Positions 10,085-20,572 of a stretch of DNA of 64,000 bases are shown here, piece by piece; within the stretch, counting starts at the first letter, position 1, and the number at the start of each line of letters is the position of its first letter. The notes below the pieces were generated by a model. The model was not told the DNA's origin. It made no database searches and saw nothing but the letters and a program-made list of their open reading frames with translations. This DNA comes from Diadema setosum. Its lineage: Eukaryota; Echinodermata; Echinoidea; Diadematoida; Diadematidae. The translations under genes and the position numbers were made by a program. The stretch lies in contig NC_092702.1 of the NCBI RefSeq assembly GCF_964275005.1, positions 31,844,726 through 31,908,725 of the forward strand. The letters are read 5' to 3'.

Positions 10085-11110
10085 ATATAATGCCATTTAT
10101 ATGATATATGAAACTAGCATACTTTATGATTTGATGTGATTGCTGTGATGCAGTCTCAGACAATAGAATGGTCCACAATGCGTGTCTTTTTGCATTTGCC
10201 CCATCCCTTTTTTCCCTTTCTTTCTCACTCTCCATTAATTTCTCGTGCGTCTTTCTCTCTGGCTGTTTATACATACGCACTCATGTTCTGTCTTTGCTGT
10301 ATCTGATATAAACGTAGCGGAATTGAATGTCTCTCTTTCCCCGACTAGCTATAATTCAGACATTGACATTAGATGACTGGTAAACAAAAATTAGTTTTCA
10401 TATCAAGTGTATTTCTTTGTAGTTAGCCAAGCTTCACATAAAAATAAAAAAAAACAAACATATTGAACGTTCGCATTGCATCGATAATCTTTCAGTCGGG
10501 CGCAGGGAATCAAAATGCCAAGCAGTCATTCCAAAGGAAAAATAATTTCACAGCTTGCTCCTGTTCTTACGATATTCTTTATTTAATGAGGAGATCCGAT
10601 GTAAAAGGATGAAAAATTGTAAAGTTTTCGAATTGACTTGAGCAAGTGAATCAGGGCAACAGCATTAAACACATTCATTATTTTCTTTCAATGCATCTAA
10701 AGAATAAAAAGAATTTATTTGAACATCAGCCGTTTTAACAGTTTTTCATTTGTTTCACTTTCTCTTCTGAATTTGTTCGTGCCCTAGACTTTTTATACTC
10801 CTGCTTTTCTGTCTTCTGGTTTTTCTATTCCTGATTCTCTTCATAGTCGACTGCAGCATCTTCTCTTTTTGGATACCTAGAATATAACTTTACAAACTTG
10901 TCCTGAGAATGTTAGGTTTACAAGTGGTCAATACTGCTACAAGAAATAAGAAAACAATGTGATCTTATTTGTCGGTGAATGATAGTCTAATCATTGATAT
11001 CACATATCTTCAATCCTAAAGACCGAAATTTTAGGGCTTTTTTGAGTCTCCGTGTGACGTGATCATGTGAACACGTCTTCTTCTAATCAAGGATGTGAAT
11101 TTAATCACTT

Positions 11111-13761
11111 CTACTCGTCGCATCCCGGCCCGCTTCCTATGTCGCCGCAGTCACACTTGGGGTCGCCGTTTTGGCTGCTCTTGCGGCACTTTGGGCAGTT
11201 GGGGTAGATTGCCTTGATATTAGCCATCTCGAGCTGTGAGCACTCGAATGACCCGCCATCCTGTCCGGCAGTGCTGACGATACCTGTGAAATCATACGAG
11301 TCCAGTTGACATTCATGGTCTCATTTTCGTAATAAAGTTGATTCTCATTCCATTTCACTTCACTCCAACGTTACCATTTTCTCCTTGCAAAGAGTAATTA
11401 AAGGAAACCAAAATCCAAAGAGAAATGTGCATTGAGTGAAAGCAGCAACATTAGTAGAAAACGTCAATGAAAGTTTGAGGAAAATCGTACAATCGATGCA
11501 AAAGATTTTTTAAAAATTTTGGTGTTGCAACCGCTGGATGAGGAGGCTACTAGAAGTTATGGCGTCCTGTGTGGACTACAATAATACAATTAAAAATATA
11601 ATGGGAATTCAACAAAACTTTATTTTTCAGGAACATTACGCGTTCCACCAATTTGATACTGACATTATGTTAAGGGTATTAATTGTTCCCCCAAAAGCGG
11701 TTAGTCAAGTAATTTTTCATTATGCTAAAAAAGTGAATTTTTGTGGAATTCCGTATATATTTTCTTTATATTGTTGTCCACACATGACATTTGGGATTTT
11801 GGTTTTCTTTAATCTTATTACGATATTTTAATTCAATTGCATTACACAAATGCACACACACACACATTTTTATAGGATTCATACAAACAAATATATAATA
11901 TCATACATATATATGAATATAAGTATATATATATATATATATATATGCGTGTGGGTTCAATAACATGCTCACTTTGTCATTTGCATAATCATATTGTCCG
12001 TTCAAGAACTGTCCCCCCTCCAAAAAAAAAAAAATAGCGAAACTTCATAATGTCATATCTTCTTTATTTTTCATCCAATTTCAATCAAAATTATACCATT
12101 GAACTCATAATATTTTACTCTTTCTTATCAGACTAACTTATACTTCGACTGGATTTCTTTTTTAACAGTACCTTCACACCAGCTTAGAATGCCAATTCAA
12201 CATTATGCCAGTGTTGTCTTCAGTGCAGATAGAACAAAATCGAACAAATCAAGAGAGGGACGTTTCAACAAAAAGCAGACAAGAGATTAAGGAGGCTGTA
12301 GAATTCTAAACTTTCACATGTTTTCGCGAATCACTGGTTATAAAGCAATCATATTTTCCACACGTTCTCTAACACTTGATTTTTTTTTTCTCGCATTTTC
12401 CATTTTGGGACCTAAAATAGGCTGCGTTTATCATCTTTCCCCTGTTTAAACGGCTTTCAAAAGCCGTTTTCAAAGCCCTTTAGAAACGGCTTCCAAAATA
12501 GTTGCGTTTATCAACTCTTCGCGAACACGATAGTTGGCCTGTCACTGCGCAGCTGCATTGCGCAATTCGACCCGAGGAGAAGAGGTCATATAAGGCGTGC
12601 ATGGTTCGTAACTGCAGTACAAAGCCGTTTCAAAGCAGCTTTGCGTTTGTCTCGCTTCAAAAGGCTTCTAGAAACAGGTTTTCAGGAAACCTGTTTCGGA
12701 AAGCACAAATTTGCGGCTTTCGAAAAGGCTTCCGAAAGGGCTTTCAAAACAGCTTTGCGTTTATCATCTCGTAAAAATTGTCTGAAAGCCGTTTGGAAAA
12801 TCTGTTTCTGCCGAGAAAAAGAGTTGATAAACGCACCCATAAACGAAACTGCATGCATCCTTCTCATCACATCATTTTTTGTGTTGTAATATAACCTTGC
12901 AATTATTGGTAATTATGACTTCTTCACCTAGGGATTGTGGAGCAGGTTACTATATTATGGACTAAATCAGATTGTTTTCTGCCCATACTCCATGCAATGA
13001 AAATGTGATAATTTTATTTCCACGTGTGATCAGGATACGCAGTAGTATAACGAATGCTCATATTCGGTGAAAAATGACATGCATGTGACATTTTAACATT
13101 CCAAAGCCTTCTCAGTTGCTGTGCGATGTTGACGATTGTCTAAAGGATAAAAAAGTTGTTTATTTTTTAAGGGGATATAGTGGAAAAAGTCGTTTCAAGC
13201 CCTCTACATGCTTTAAAGGGATCGCGTATAGATTTTGTTCCGACCTTACTTCACGTTTCTAACATTTTTTTTTCAGTGAGGTGACGAGGAAACTCCTATG
13301 AAAGACGAAAGACGTAATTCAAAAAAAAAAAAAAAATCCATCGTTCATTTAATGAAAATTGGTTTTGAAATGGCTAAGATATCCAAAACAGAGCTGTCGT
13401 AATAAAAGGTGTGACCCATCTTTTATCATGATTGCTTTGTTTTTCTCAGTTTTTTTTTTATATCTCTACCATTCCAAAACCGATTTTCATCAAATAAGCT
13501 TTGAATTCCTCTTAGAATGTTATGTGCACCTGCCTATACTATTTCATAATCTCTCAAAAAGTTAAAAGCCCAATCCCCATCTCCACCAATGCTATACCAT
13601 CCCTTTAAGGTCAGTGTAACTTTTAGTAACAACAACAACAACAACAAAAATGGTCCATTTCCGATTTTACCATTTGAAGTGTGATAATGAGGAAATGGTT
13701 TGACACACTTACCAAGAATAAATACCGCAGCCAACAAGCAGATACAGACCTTTGTCGCCAT
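11111..13761 (-). CDS. Small secreted cysteine-rich protein, copy A (73 aa, two coding exons)
   Basis: Exon join is 13761-13713 and 11283-11111. The first piece encodes MATKVCICLLAAVFIL plus one base and ends at CTTG|GTAAGT. The second starts after TTTCACAG and ends at TAG, restoring a Gly codon (phase-1 intron). The 73-residue product has a hydrophobic N-terminal signal peptide and a mature region of roughly 50 residues with six cysteines (FEC, NCPKC, KCDC, PGC), acidic at its end (CDE). The ATG lies 20 bp into its exon, whose acceptor ATATGCAG|ACAGC implies an upstream 5' UTR exon (see 14872-14953). The product is presumably secreted and disulfide-bonded. I do not recognise the family; peptide toxin, antimicrobial or signalling roles are all untested. 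The matching frame in copy B supports it as a real gene. Confidence 0.82.
11398..11812. mobile_element. TTAA-flanked MITE, copy 2
   Basis: TTAA at 11398-11401 and 11809-11812. The ends are AGGAAACCAAAATCC and GGATTTTGGTTTTCT. Interior sequence such as ACCGCTGGATGAGGAG and CAACATTAGTAGAA matches copies 1 and 3, but the right arm is shortened. It lies in the coding intron of copy A. Unit B reads straight through at the homologous point (GCAAAGAGTAA then TCTTATTAC), so the insertion postdates the A/B duplication. Confidence 0.85.
11850..11946. repeat. Short (CA)n and (TA)n tracts in intron of copy A
   Basis: A CA run near 11852-11866 and a TA run at about 11924-11946. A CA-rich tract occurs at the equivalent place in B (18724-18768). 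Confidence 0.85.
12420..12838. mobile_element. 419-bp TIR element, unit A only
   Basis: Terminal inverted repeats GGCTGCGTTTATC and GATAAACGCACCC (12 of 13 matching) are flanked by the 3-bp direct repeat ATA (12417-12419 and 12839-12841). Unit B has the empty site with a single ATA (about 19090). The interior is filled with variants of AAGCCGTTT and CAGCTTTGCGTTTATC, so it is internally repetitive. No coding capacity; a 3-bp duplication fits PIF/Harbinger or CACTA-type transposases, but the family is not certain. Confidence 0.85.
13213..13608. mobile_element. TTAA-flanked MITE, second family, unit A
   Basis: TTAA at 13213-13216 and 13605-13608, with ends AGGGATCGCGTATAG and CTATACCATCCCT. 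The arms contain ATGAAAATTGGTTTTGAA and its complement. The same element occupies the same intron position in B (19736-20107), so it predates the duplication. It lies about 100 bp from the signal-peptide exon. Confidence 0.8.
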
Positions 13762-13879
13762 GGCAACGTTGATTCTGCTGTCTGCATATCAATGAAGAAA
13801 ATAACACAAAGATAATGTCGCGGACATTGAACATATTCCTCGTCTTACGATTTTCGTCCCTGATTATCATAATTGACAT

Positions 13880-14048
13880 TTTATACCAGGTAAGATAATT
13901 ACTTTATACATGTTCCATTTTAACATGCACCTTGTTAATTTACGTTTCTGCAATTATTACAAAAATGTACTGCTCATACGTACATTGTATATAATTTCTC
14001 TGTCTTTTTGATGGAAATGAAAATGAATTTGAATCTTGAATCTTGAAT
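13880..14048 (+). repeat. Short LINE 3' tail inserted in unit A
   Basis: Unit B lacks this stretch. It ends in repeats of GAATCTT after GAAATGAAAATGAATTT, like the simple-repeat tails of other LINE ends here. It is about 170 bp, a heavily 5'-truncated copy. Confidence 0.45.
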
Positions 14049-14871
14049 CTTCTATTCTCGGGCAAGTCAAACTCATGCTAAGTGATCAGCTTGGTAGTCA
14101 GTGGAATATCGATGTAGGAATCATCACAGAAAACAAAATCCCTCTCTCACCCCAGTCGGTCGATATATCAAACCTGTCATGTTTTCACGTGTATAGAATG
14201 AACATGAAATCAAGAATTCAATATTTTGATAATGGCTGTGAAATGTGTCTCATAGACTTCAGAACCATCGCCATTTTAGGCTATGTAAATCAAATTTATA
14301 TAAGATTGTCTAGTGGGATAAGAATGTTTATCATTATTTAACTGAAAGAATGAGAAAAAAGAAGATGGCAACTAACCGTTATGTAAGCGAAACATAAAGA
14401 GTGAGTTTTGAAAAAAAAACAACAACAACAACAACAACAAATAAAGATTAATTAATATCGTTTACCTTCAGTGTTATTAATTCTGCGAATAGAGGGTCTG
14501 AATGGTCCCGATAACCTGAGTCGGTGCATATACGTACAATTTTCTTTTGTAGAAGCGATATAACGTCAATGTGACCTTTTTGAAGTTGCAGACATTTTTA
14601 GCATGGCTACTACTGAAACACTGAATAATCGGTGCTTATTGTGACGTATGACGAACAGCAATTCATCAATCACTTGCAACAAAAACAATTCGATTGAAGA
14701 TGTCATTCATTGAATATCATATTGTTCTTGGTTAAGTTAAGTGGTTTGCGTCTCATTAACATCTGAAGCATTTCTTTATACTGAAGGTTTCATGATAGTA
14801 GTGGTGATTTTCGCCTATGGCTGCATTTTATACACAAAATCGATTTGAAATCTGTAATTGTGTAAACTCAC

Positions 14872-14953
14872 CTCACAATAGACCAAGACGTAATGGTAGA
14901 ACTAACTCGTCTGGGGTTTTCAAACCTTACTGATGGTAGAACGCTGGAGGAGT
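14872..14953 (-). other. 5' UTR exon of copy A
   Basis: On the minus strand, sequence about 25-30 bp downstream of the TATA box leads through a short non-coding exon to the strong donor ATTGTGAG|GTGAGTTT at 14872/14871. The donor and surrounding bases are conserved in B (23530). This would splice to the acceptor ATATGCAG at 13782, just 20 bp upstream of the start codon. The exact transcription start is inferred from spacing. Confidence 0.6.
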
Positions 14954-14976
14954 GGAGACGCATCTGTCCCGCTCCT

Positions 14977-14987
14977 GGTATATATGC
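14977..14987 (-). promoter_or_regulatory. TATA box of copy A
   Basis: Minus-strand GCATATATACC is placed about 30 bp before the inferred start of the 5' UTR exon, and is followed by AGGAGCGGGACAGATGCGTC, which is shared with B. The element and its spacing are conserved in B. Confidence 0.65.
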
Positions 14988-15435
14988 GCCCTCCGAAATA
15001 GGGCGTGTACCACAAATTTAGGCGGTTCGAGCAACGCCTTTACTTTTCAGGGTGTGACAACCAATAAATGAATAAAATCTATCAATATTTTGACGGCAGT
15101 AAGTTGTTAACATGTGGCTAAAATCTCCGTCTATTCCATGTTTGGCTTCCGAGAAGAGTGTTTGTGTTTGTTTGCCGTTGTTGGCGCAATTGATCGATGA
15201 ACTTGTCACCTTAAACCTATCCCTTCTATAACATGTATAATATCCTGGAATCTCCACAGACTTTCGTCACAATACCTATATCTTTTCCCGTGGTCTGCTC
15301 GTAAGCGGTTTATCAGAAATAGGTTAATTCTGTTACGACTAGTCATAATGACTTACAAATGTCAGACCCTTTTTCATGCGTCTTTCATGTAGAACTGCGT
15401 TAATTTTTTTTGGCGTAGATTTTCAAAAGCACTAA

Positions 15436-15484
<49 letters not shown>

Positions 15485-15507
15485 GTCATCATCACCATCA
15501 TCATCAA
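15436..15507. repeat. (ATC)n microsatellite
   Basis: About 20 ATC units with GTC and ACC interruptions at the right end. It is much longer than the homologous tract in unit C. Confidence 0.95.
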
Positions 15508-15914
15508 CATACAATGGTATTACTGTTTCATATTCCAGTACTAACAATTGGTACAATATCCCATTAAATCAGGACTGTAATGCAGAAAATCGCGTTAATA
15601 GTTTTCCGTAAAAGATGATGACTCTGAAACTACTGATGATAAAAACGATGAAAGTGAAAATACCAGCAATCGCAAAAAGAAAAAAAGCTTAACAAAACAA
15701 TCAGTCCTTTTTTTTACGAACTGTCTTTAATCTCACATTATCATACCGTAAAATGTGTATAAAATTGTCATCTTCAAACCTCGCGTCCAGAGGCTTTAGA
15801 ATTGAAGGTGAAGCATCCAATGTTAATTTCTTCTCTTTTTTTTTCATTAGATATTTTCTTTGTTTGTTTAAAGTTTGTATTTTGTTTTGCTTTGTTTTGC
15901 AATGTGTTCCTGTG

Positions 15915-15980
15915 GTTGTTGTCGTTGTTGTTGTTGTTGTTGTCGCCGTCGTCGTCGTCGTCGTCGTCGTTGTTGTTGTT
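15915..15980. repeat. (GTT/GTC)n microsatellite, unit A
   Basis: GTT repeats interrupted by a block of GTC units, immediately before TTTTGCAG and the conserved distal block. Confidence 0.95.
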
Positions 15981-15985
15981 TTGCA

Positions 15986-16285
15986 GATGCCGACCGGTGC
16001 ACCGTAACCTTACGCAGGTTATCATCATGCTCAAGGACAGAAAGAGTACTCAGTGGGTCTTAACTCTTGACCGAGTTTATACCAAGGAATAATAATATGT
16101 CTTCCTTAGAGCTATACTCGCAGCCACCACCGGCTGAGCGGCCACAAGGAAAACAACTCGACGAAAGAATCCAGTTACAGCTGTACTTTAAATTGTATAT
16201 ATTTCTATATCGCACATTTCTTCCACTCGAATCGATAAATCTACGGTGTACATGGTGTAAGGAGATTAAACATCTTTAGTACTCG
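15986..16285 (+). other. Conserved distal block of unit A
   Basis: Counterpart of 9668-9965. Shares CATCATGCTCAAGGACAGAA, CGAGTTTATACCAAGGAATA and CACAAGGAAAACAACTCGAC, and ends near GATAAATCTACGGTG, where C reads AATAAA. Confidence 0.5.
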
Positions 16286-16334
16286 AAGGTGCAATTTTCC
16301 ATCTTGATTTTTTTTTTCTCTCAACAACAACAAT

Positions 16335-17247
16335 AAAATTGAAGAGCGCCCTCATCTTCTGCTTTCTATTCTTTATTCAGAATGCATAATAGAAAATAGA
16401 AACCGCCCTCAGCGTTCTGAAGTTGCGCGAGACATCTATCGCATGCATGCTTATTTGGGTCAGATACGATGAATGGCTGGATTAAAGGGAAGGTAAACCC
16501 AAAGAATAATGTGGATTGAGTGAAAGCAGCAACATTAGTAGAACACATCAGTGAAAGTTTGAGAAAAATCGGACAATCGATGCAAAACTTATGAATTTTT
16601 AAAGTTTTGGTGTTGGAACCGCTGGATGAGGAGACTACTAGAGGATATGACGTATGAGTGGACAACAATACAAAGAAAATATAAAGGATATTCAACAAAA
16701 ATTCACTTTTCTGGAATTATGAAAGAGCAGTGGACCAACCGCTTTCAGAAAGCAGGGGGAATAATTGCTACCCTTAACATATGTCAATATCGAGTTGATG
16801 GAATTTGTAATTTTCATGAAAAATGGATTTTTGTAGTATTTTCTTTATATTTTCTTGATATTGTAGTCCACTCATACGTCATAACCTCTAGTAGTCTCCT
16901 CATCCAGCGGTTCCAACACCAAAACTTTAAAAATTCATAACTTTTGCATCGATTGTCCGATTTTCTTCAAACTTTCACTGATGTGTTCTACTAATGTTGC
17001 TGCTTTCACTCAATCCACATTGTTCTTGGGGTTTATCTTCCCTTTAAGCGCACGTGCATCCAGCCCGCGTTTTGTGTTTGTGTTTGTTTTTGCTTTTTTT
17101 TTTTTGAACATGCTCTCTGCGCTCAGTCTCAGTACGGTAGACTACAAAATTCTCGCGCACGTTTCAACGATGAGGGCGGTCTTTAATATTTATTTTGTAT
17201 TTCGAATAGAAAATAGAAATTAGACGTTTAGGGCGCTCTTCAATTTT
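16335..17247. mobile_element. Long-TIR foldback element interrupted by a MITE
   Basis: The ends are AAAATTGAAGAGCGCCCT and its complement AGGGCGCTCTTCAATTTT. The arms continue inward about 85 bp through AGAAAATAGAAA, then CCGCCCTCA on the left and TGAGGGCGG on the right. The middle is occupied by the TTAA MITE at 16482-17047. No coding capacity. Confidence 0.75.
16482..17047. mobile_element. TTAA-flanked MITE, copy 3 (nested)
   Basis: TTAA at 16482-16485 and 17044-17047, with ends AGGGAAGGTAAACCC and GGGGTTTATCTTCCC. It is the best-preserved copy of the family, with two long arms containing ACCGCTGGATGAGGAGACTA and its complement. It is inserted inside the foldback element at 16335-17247. 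Confidence 0.88.
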
Positions 17248-17249
17248 CT

Positions 17250-17520
17250 AGTTTATTAAATTAGAAAATTGGGTCCGTCAATTTTATATTTTGCTTTCGA
17301 CATGCACAAAAGAAAATAGAAAATTGGCTTCAATTTTGTATTTTTACAGAGATGGAAAATTGCTTTTTTGACGTGTTCTACTATCAATTAATGGTAGAAA
17401 ATAGAAAATACACAATTGGAGAAGGGTCAAAATTTGTATTTTCTATTTTCTATATTGGATAGAAGATAGAAAGGGCCATTTTGATCATTTTTCTATTTTC
17501 TATACGAGTAAAATAATTAA
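17250..17520. repeat. Repeats of AGAAAATAGAAA in both orientations
   Basis: Variants of AGAAAATAGAAAAT and its complement TTTTCTATTTTCTA recur many times here and in the arms of the adjoining foldback element, suggesting decayed copies of that element's subrepeats. The stretch separates units A and B. Confidence 0.6.
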
Positions 17521-18391
17521 TTATCCAACGATACCGCAATTCTACGCACTCATGTTCTGTCTTTGCGGAATCGAATAGCGGAATCGAATGTCTCTCTTTC
17601 TCCCACTAGCTATAATTCAGACGTTAACAGTAGATGATCGGTAAACAAAAATTAGTTTTCATATCGGGTGTATTTCTTTGTAGTCAGCCAAACCTCACAT
17701 AAAAATAAAAAAACAAACAAATACATTGAATGTTCGCATTGCATCGATAATCTTTCAGTCGGACGAATCAAAATGCCAAGCAGTCATTCCAAAAGAAAAA
17801 TAAATTCACAGCTTGCTCCTATTCTCACGATATCCTTGATGTAGGGATGAGATCCGGTGTAAATGAAGGAACAATTGCACATTTCTTTTTTAATGAATTG
17901 AGCGAGTGAATCAGGGTAGCAGCATCAAACACATTCTTTTTTTTTCTTTCAATGCATCGAAATATAGTTATAAAGAGAGTTTAATTGTATTTCTATTTGA
18001 ACGTCAGCCGCTTTAACAGTTTTTCATTTGTTTCGCTTTCCCTTCTGAATTTGTTCGTGCCCTAGATATTTTATACTCCTGCTTTTCTGCCTTCAGGTTT
18101 TTCTATTCCCGATTCTCTTCATAGCCGACTGTAGCATTTTCTCTTTTTGGATACCTAGAACATGACTTTACAAGCTTCCCCTGAGAATGTTAGGTTTACA
18201 AGTTGTCAATACTGCTATACAAGAAATAAGAAAACAGTATGGTTTTATTTGTCGGTGAATAATAGTCTAATCGTTATTATCATATACTTTTAATCCTAAA
18301 AAACGACATTTTTAGGGCTTTTTTGAGTCTCCGTGTGACGTGATCATGTGAACACGTCTTCTTCTAATCAAGGATGAGAATTTAATCACTT

Positions 18392-20254
18392 CTACTCGTC
18401 GCACCCCGGCCCGCTTCCCGTGTCGCCGCAGTCACACTTGGGGTCGCCGTTTTGGCTGCTCTTACGGCACTTTGGGCAGTTGGGGTAGATTGCCAAGAGA
18501 TTAGCCATCTCAAGCTGTGAGCATTCGAATGACCCGTCATTCTGTGCTGCCGTGCTGACGATTCCTGTGAATTCATACGAGTCCAATTGACATTCATTGT
18601 CTCAATTTCGGAATAAAGTTGATTTTCATTCCAATTCACTCACTCAACGTTATCATTTTCACCTTGCAAAGAGTAAAAAAATCTTATTACATGTATGTTG
18701 ATTCAATTGCATTATCACAACTTCACACACACATACACACACACAAACATACACACACACACGCACATTTTTATCACTATAACGTTCCTTCCTTCTTAGG
18801 TATACTGACATTGATAGATTCTTGGTCTCTTTAATGGTTCACATTGTACCTTAACAGTACATTCACACCCGCTTAGAATGCCAATTCAACATTATGTCAG
18901 TGTTGTCTTCAGTGAATAGAGCAAAATCGAAAAAATTGAGCGAGAGAAGTTTCATTAAAAGTAGACAAGAGATACAGAAGGCAATAGAATTCTAAACTTT
19001 CACATGTTTTTGCGATCCATGGTGATAAAGCGACAATATTTTCCACACGTCCTCTATCACTGATTGTCTTTTTTTCTTTGTTGGGCCTAGAATAAACGAA
19101 ACAGCATGTATCCTTCGCATCATATCATTTTTGTGTTGTACTATAACCTTGCAATTATTGGTAATTGTAACTTCTTCACCCAGCATAGGGATTGTCGTGG
19201 TTACTAAATAATGGACTAAATCAGATTGTTTTCTGCCTATACTCCGTGCAATGAAATGATGATTTAATTTCCATGTGTGATCAGGGTACGCAGTAGTATA
19301 ATGAATGCTCATATTCAGTGAAAACTGACATGCATGTGACATTTTAACATTCCAAAGCCTTCTTAGTTGCTGTGCAATGTTGACGAAACAGCTCTAATCC
19401 CGCCTTTTGAAAGGTTTATCTCATAAGGTGGATTGGCAGTGACGTGATATTGTGCTTAACATTCTTTAGAGGCACGCCGGTACAAGCGTACGATTGCTCC
19501 ACCTCCACACTCAATGATTATGATCGATATATTATGATATCCAAGATGATTCAGTGAACTCAACTATTTTTGCAATGATACCATCTACGGGAAAACCTCC
19601 TCGTCTTCAGATGGAAGTATGATACATTTTTTCTCAATATCCTAAATTATCAGATTCATTCTAAAGGATAAGAAAAAGTTGTGTATTTTTAAGGGAATAT
19701 AGTGAAAAGAGGTCGTTTCAAGCCCTCTTAATGCCTTAAAGGGATCGTATAGTTTTTGTTACGCGCAATTTTTTTACGTTTCTAACATATTTTTTTCAGC
19801 GAGAAAAGGAGGAAGCTCTTATGGAATACGAGAGATGTAATTCCACCGTTTATTTGATGAAAGTCGGTTTTGAAATGGCTGAGATATCTAAAACAGAGCG
19901 GCCCTAATGAAAAGTGGGACTCACCTTTAATTATGCTGGCTTTGTTTTTCTCAGCTTTTTTTTTTATATCTCCACCATTCTAAAACCGATTTTCATCAAA
20001 TAAACTTTGAATTCCTCTAAGAATGGTATGCTCTGTACTATTTCATAATCTCACAAAAAGTTAAAAGCCCAATCCCCATCTCCACCAATACTATACCATC
20101 CCTTTAAGGTCGGTGTCGCTTTTAGTAACAACATCAACAAAAATGGTCCATTTCCGATTTTACCCTTTGAGGTGTGATAATGAGGAAATGGTTTGACACA
20201 CTTACCAAGAATGAATACCGCAGCCAACAAGCAGATACAAGCCTTTGTCGCCAT
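18392..20254 (-). CDS. Small secreted cysteine-rich protein, copy B (73 aa, two coding exons)
   Basis: Exon join is 20254-20206 and 18564-18392, with the same lengths (49 and 173 nt), phase and splice signals as copy A. The signal peptide is MATKACICLLAAVFIL. The mature part keeps all six cysteines (FEC, NCPKC, KCDC, PGC) and the CDE end. Visible amino-acid differences from A are few: V5A in the signal, then GQDG to AQND, IK to LL and I to T in the mature part. There are no frameshifts or stops, so both copies look functional. The upstream TATA box and 5' UTR exon donor are conserved, but the upstream intron is about 2.2 kb longer. The biochemical role is unknown, as for A. Confidence 0.82.
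18724..18768. repeat. (CA)n microsatellite in intron of copy B
   Basis: CA run with TA and AA interruptions. Confidence 0.9.
19736..20107. mobile_element. TTAA-flanked MITE, second family, unit B
   Basis: TTAA at 19736-19739 and 20104-20107, with the same ends and position as 13213-13608. The shared insertion marks it as older than the duplication. Confidence 0.8.
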
Positions 20255-20572
20255 GGCAGCGTTGTTTCTGCTGTCTGCATATTAATGAAGAAAATAATAG
20301 CGAACATTTAACACATCTCCTCGTCTCACGATTTTCGTCCCTGATTATCATATTTGACATTCCCATAAGATATTAACATTACGCATGTTTCAATTCTCGG
20401 ACAAGTCAAACTCGAGTTAGGTTGTCAGCTTGATAGTCGTTGGACTATCAATAGGAATTATCACACACACAAAAAAAATCCCTCTTTCAACCCAGTTTGT
20501 CGATTTATCACACGTATTTTGAAGTGTATAGAATACAAATGAAATTCAATACTTCGATATTGGCTGTGAAAT

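Larger units (their letters stand above)
10090..16290. repeat. Segmental duplication unit A
   Basis: Collinear with unit B (17.55-24.99 kb) over the 3' flank, mature exon, intron, signal-peptide exon, upstream intron, TATA and 5' UTR exon, promoter-distal sequence and terminal conserved block. The two differ mainly by insertions. A has a TTAA MITE (11398-11812), a 419-bp TIR element (12420-12838) and a short LINE tail (about 13880-14045). B has two insertions of about 1.6 and 0.86 kb. The gap-free identity looks high but was not computed. Confidence 0.85.

Noticed and set aside
12502..12889. Phe/Lys-rich frames at 12.5-12.9 kb
   Set aside because: They fall within the 419-bp TIR element and reflect its AAGCCGTTT subrepeats.
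15018..15257. Minus-strand 79-codon frame with relatives at 23676-23915 and 8861-9070
   Set aside because: It lies just upstream of the TATA boxes and is similar only because the units are duplicated. Amino-acid changes are frequent and not conservative, copy C has a different beginning and end, and there is no splice or translation context. It is promoter DNA.
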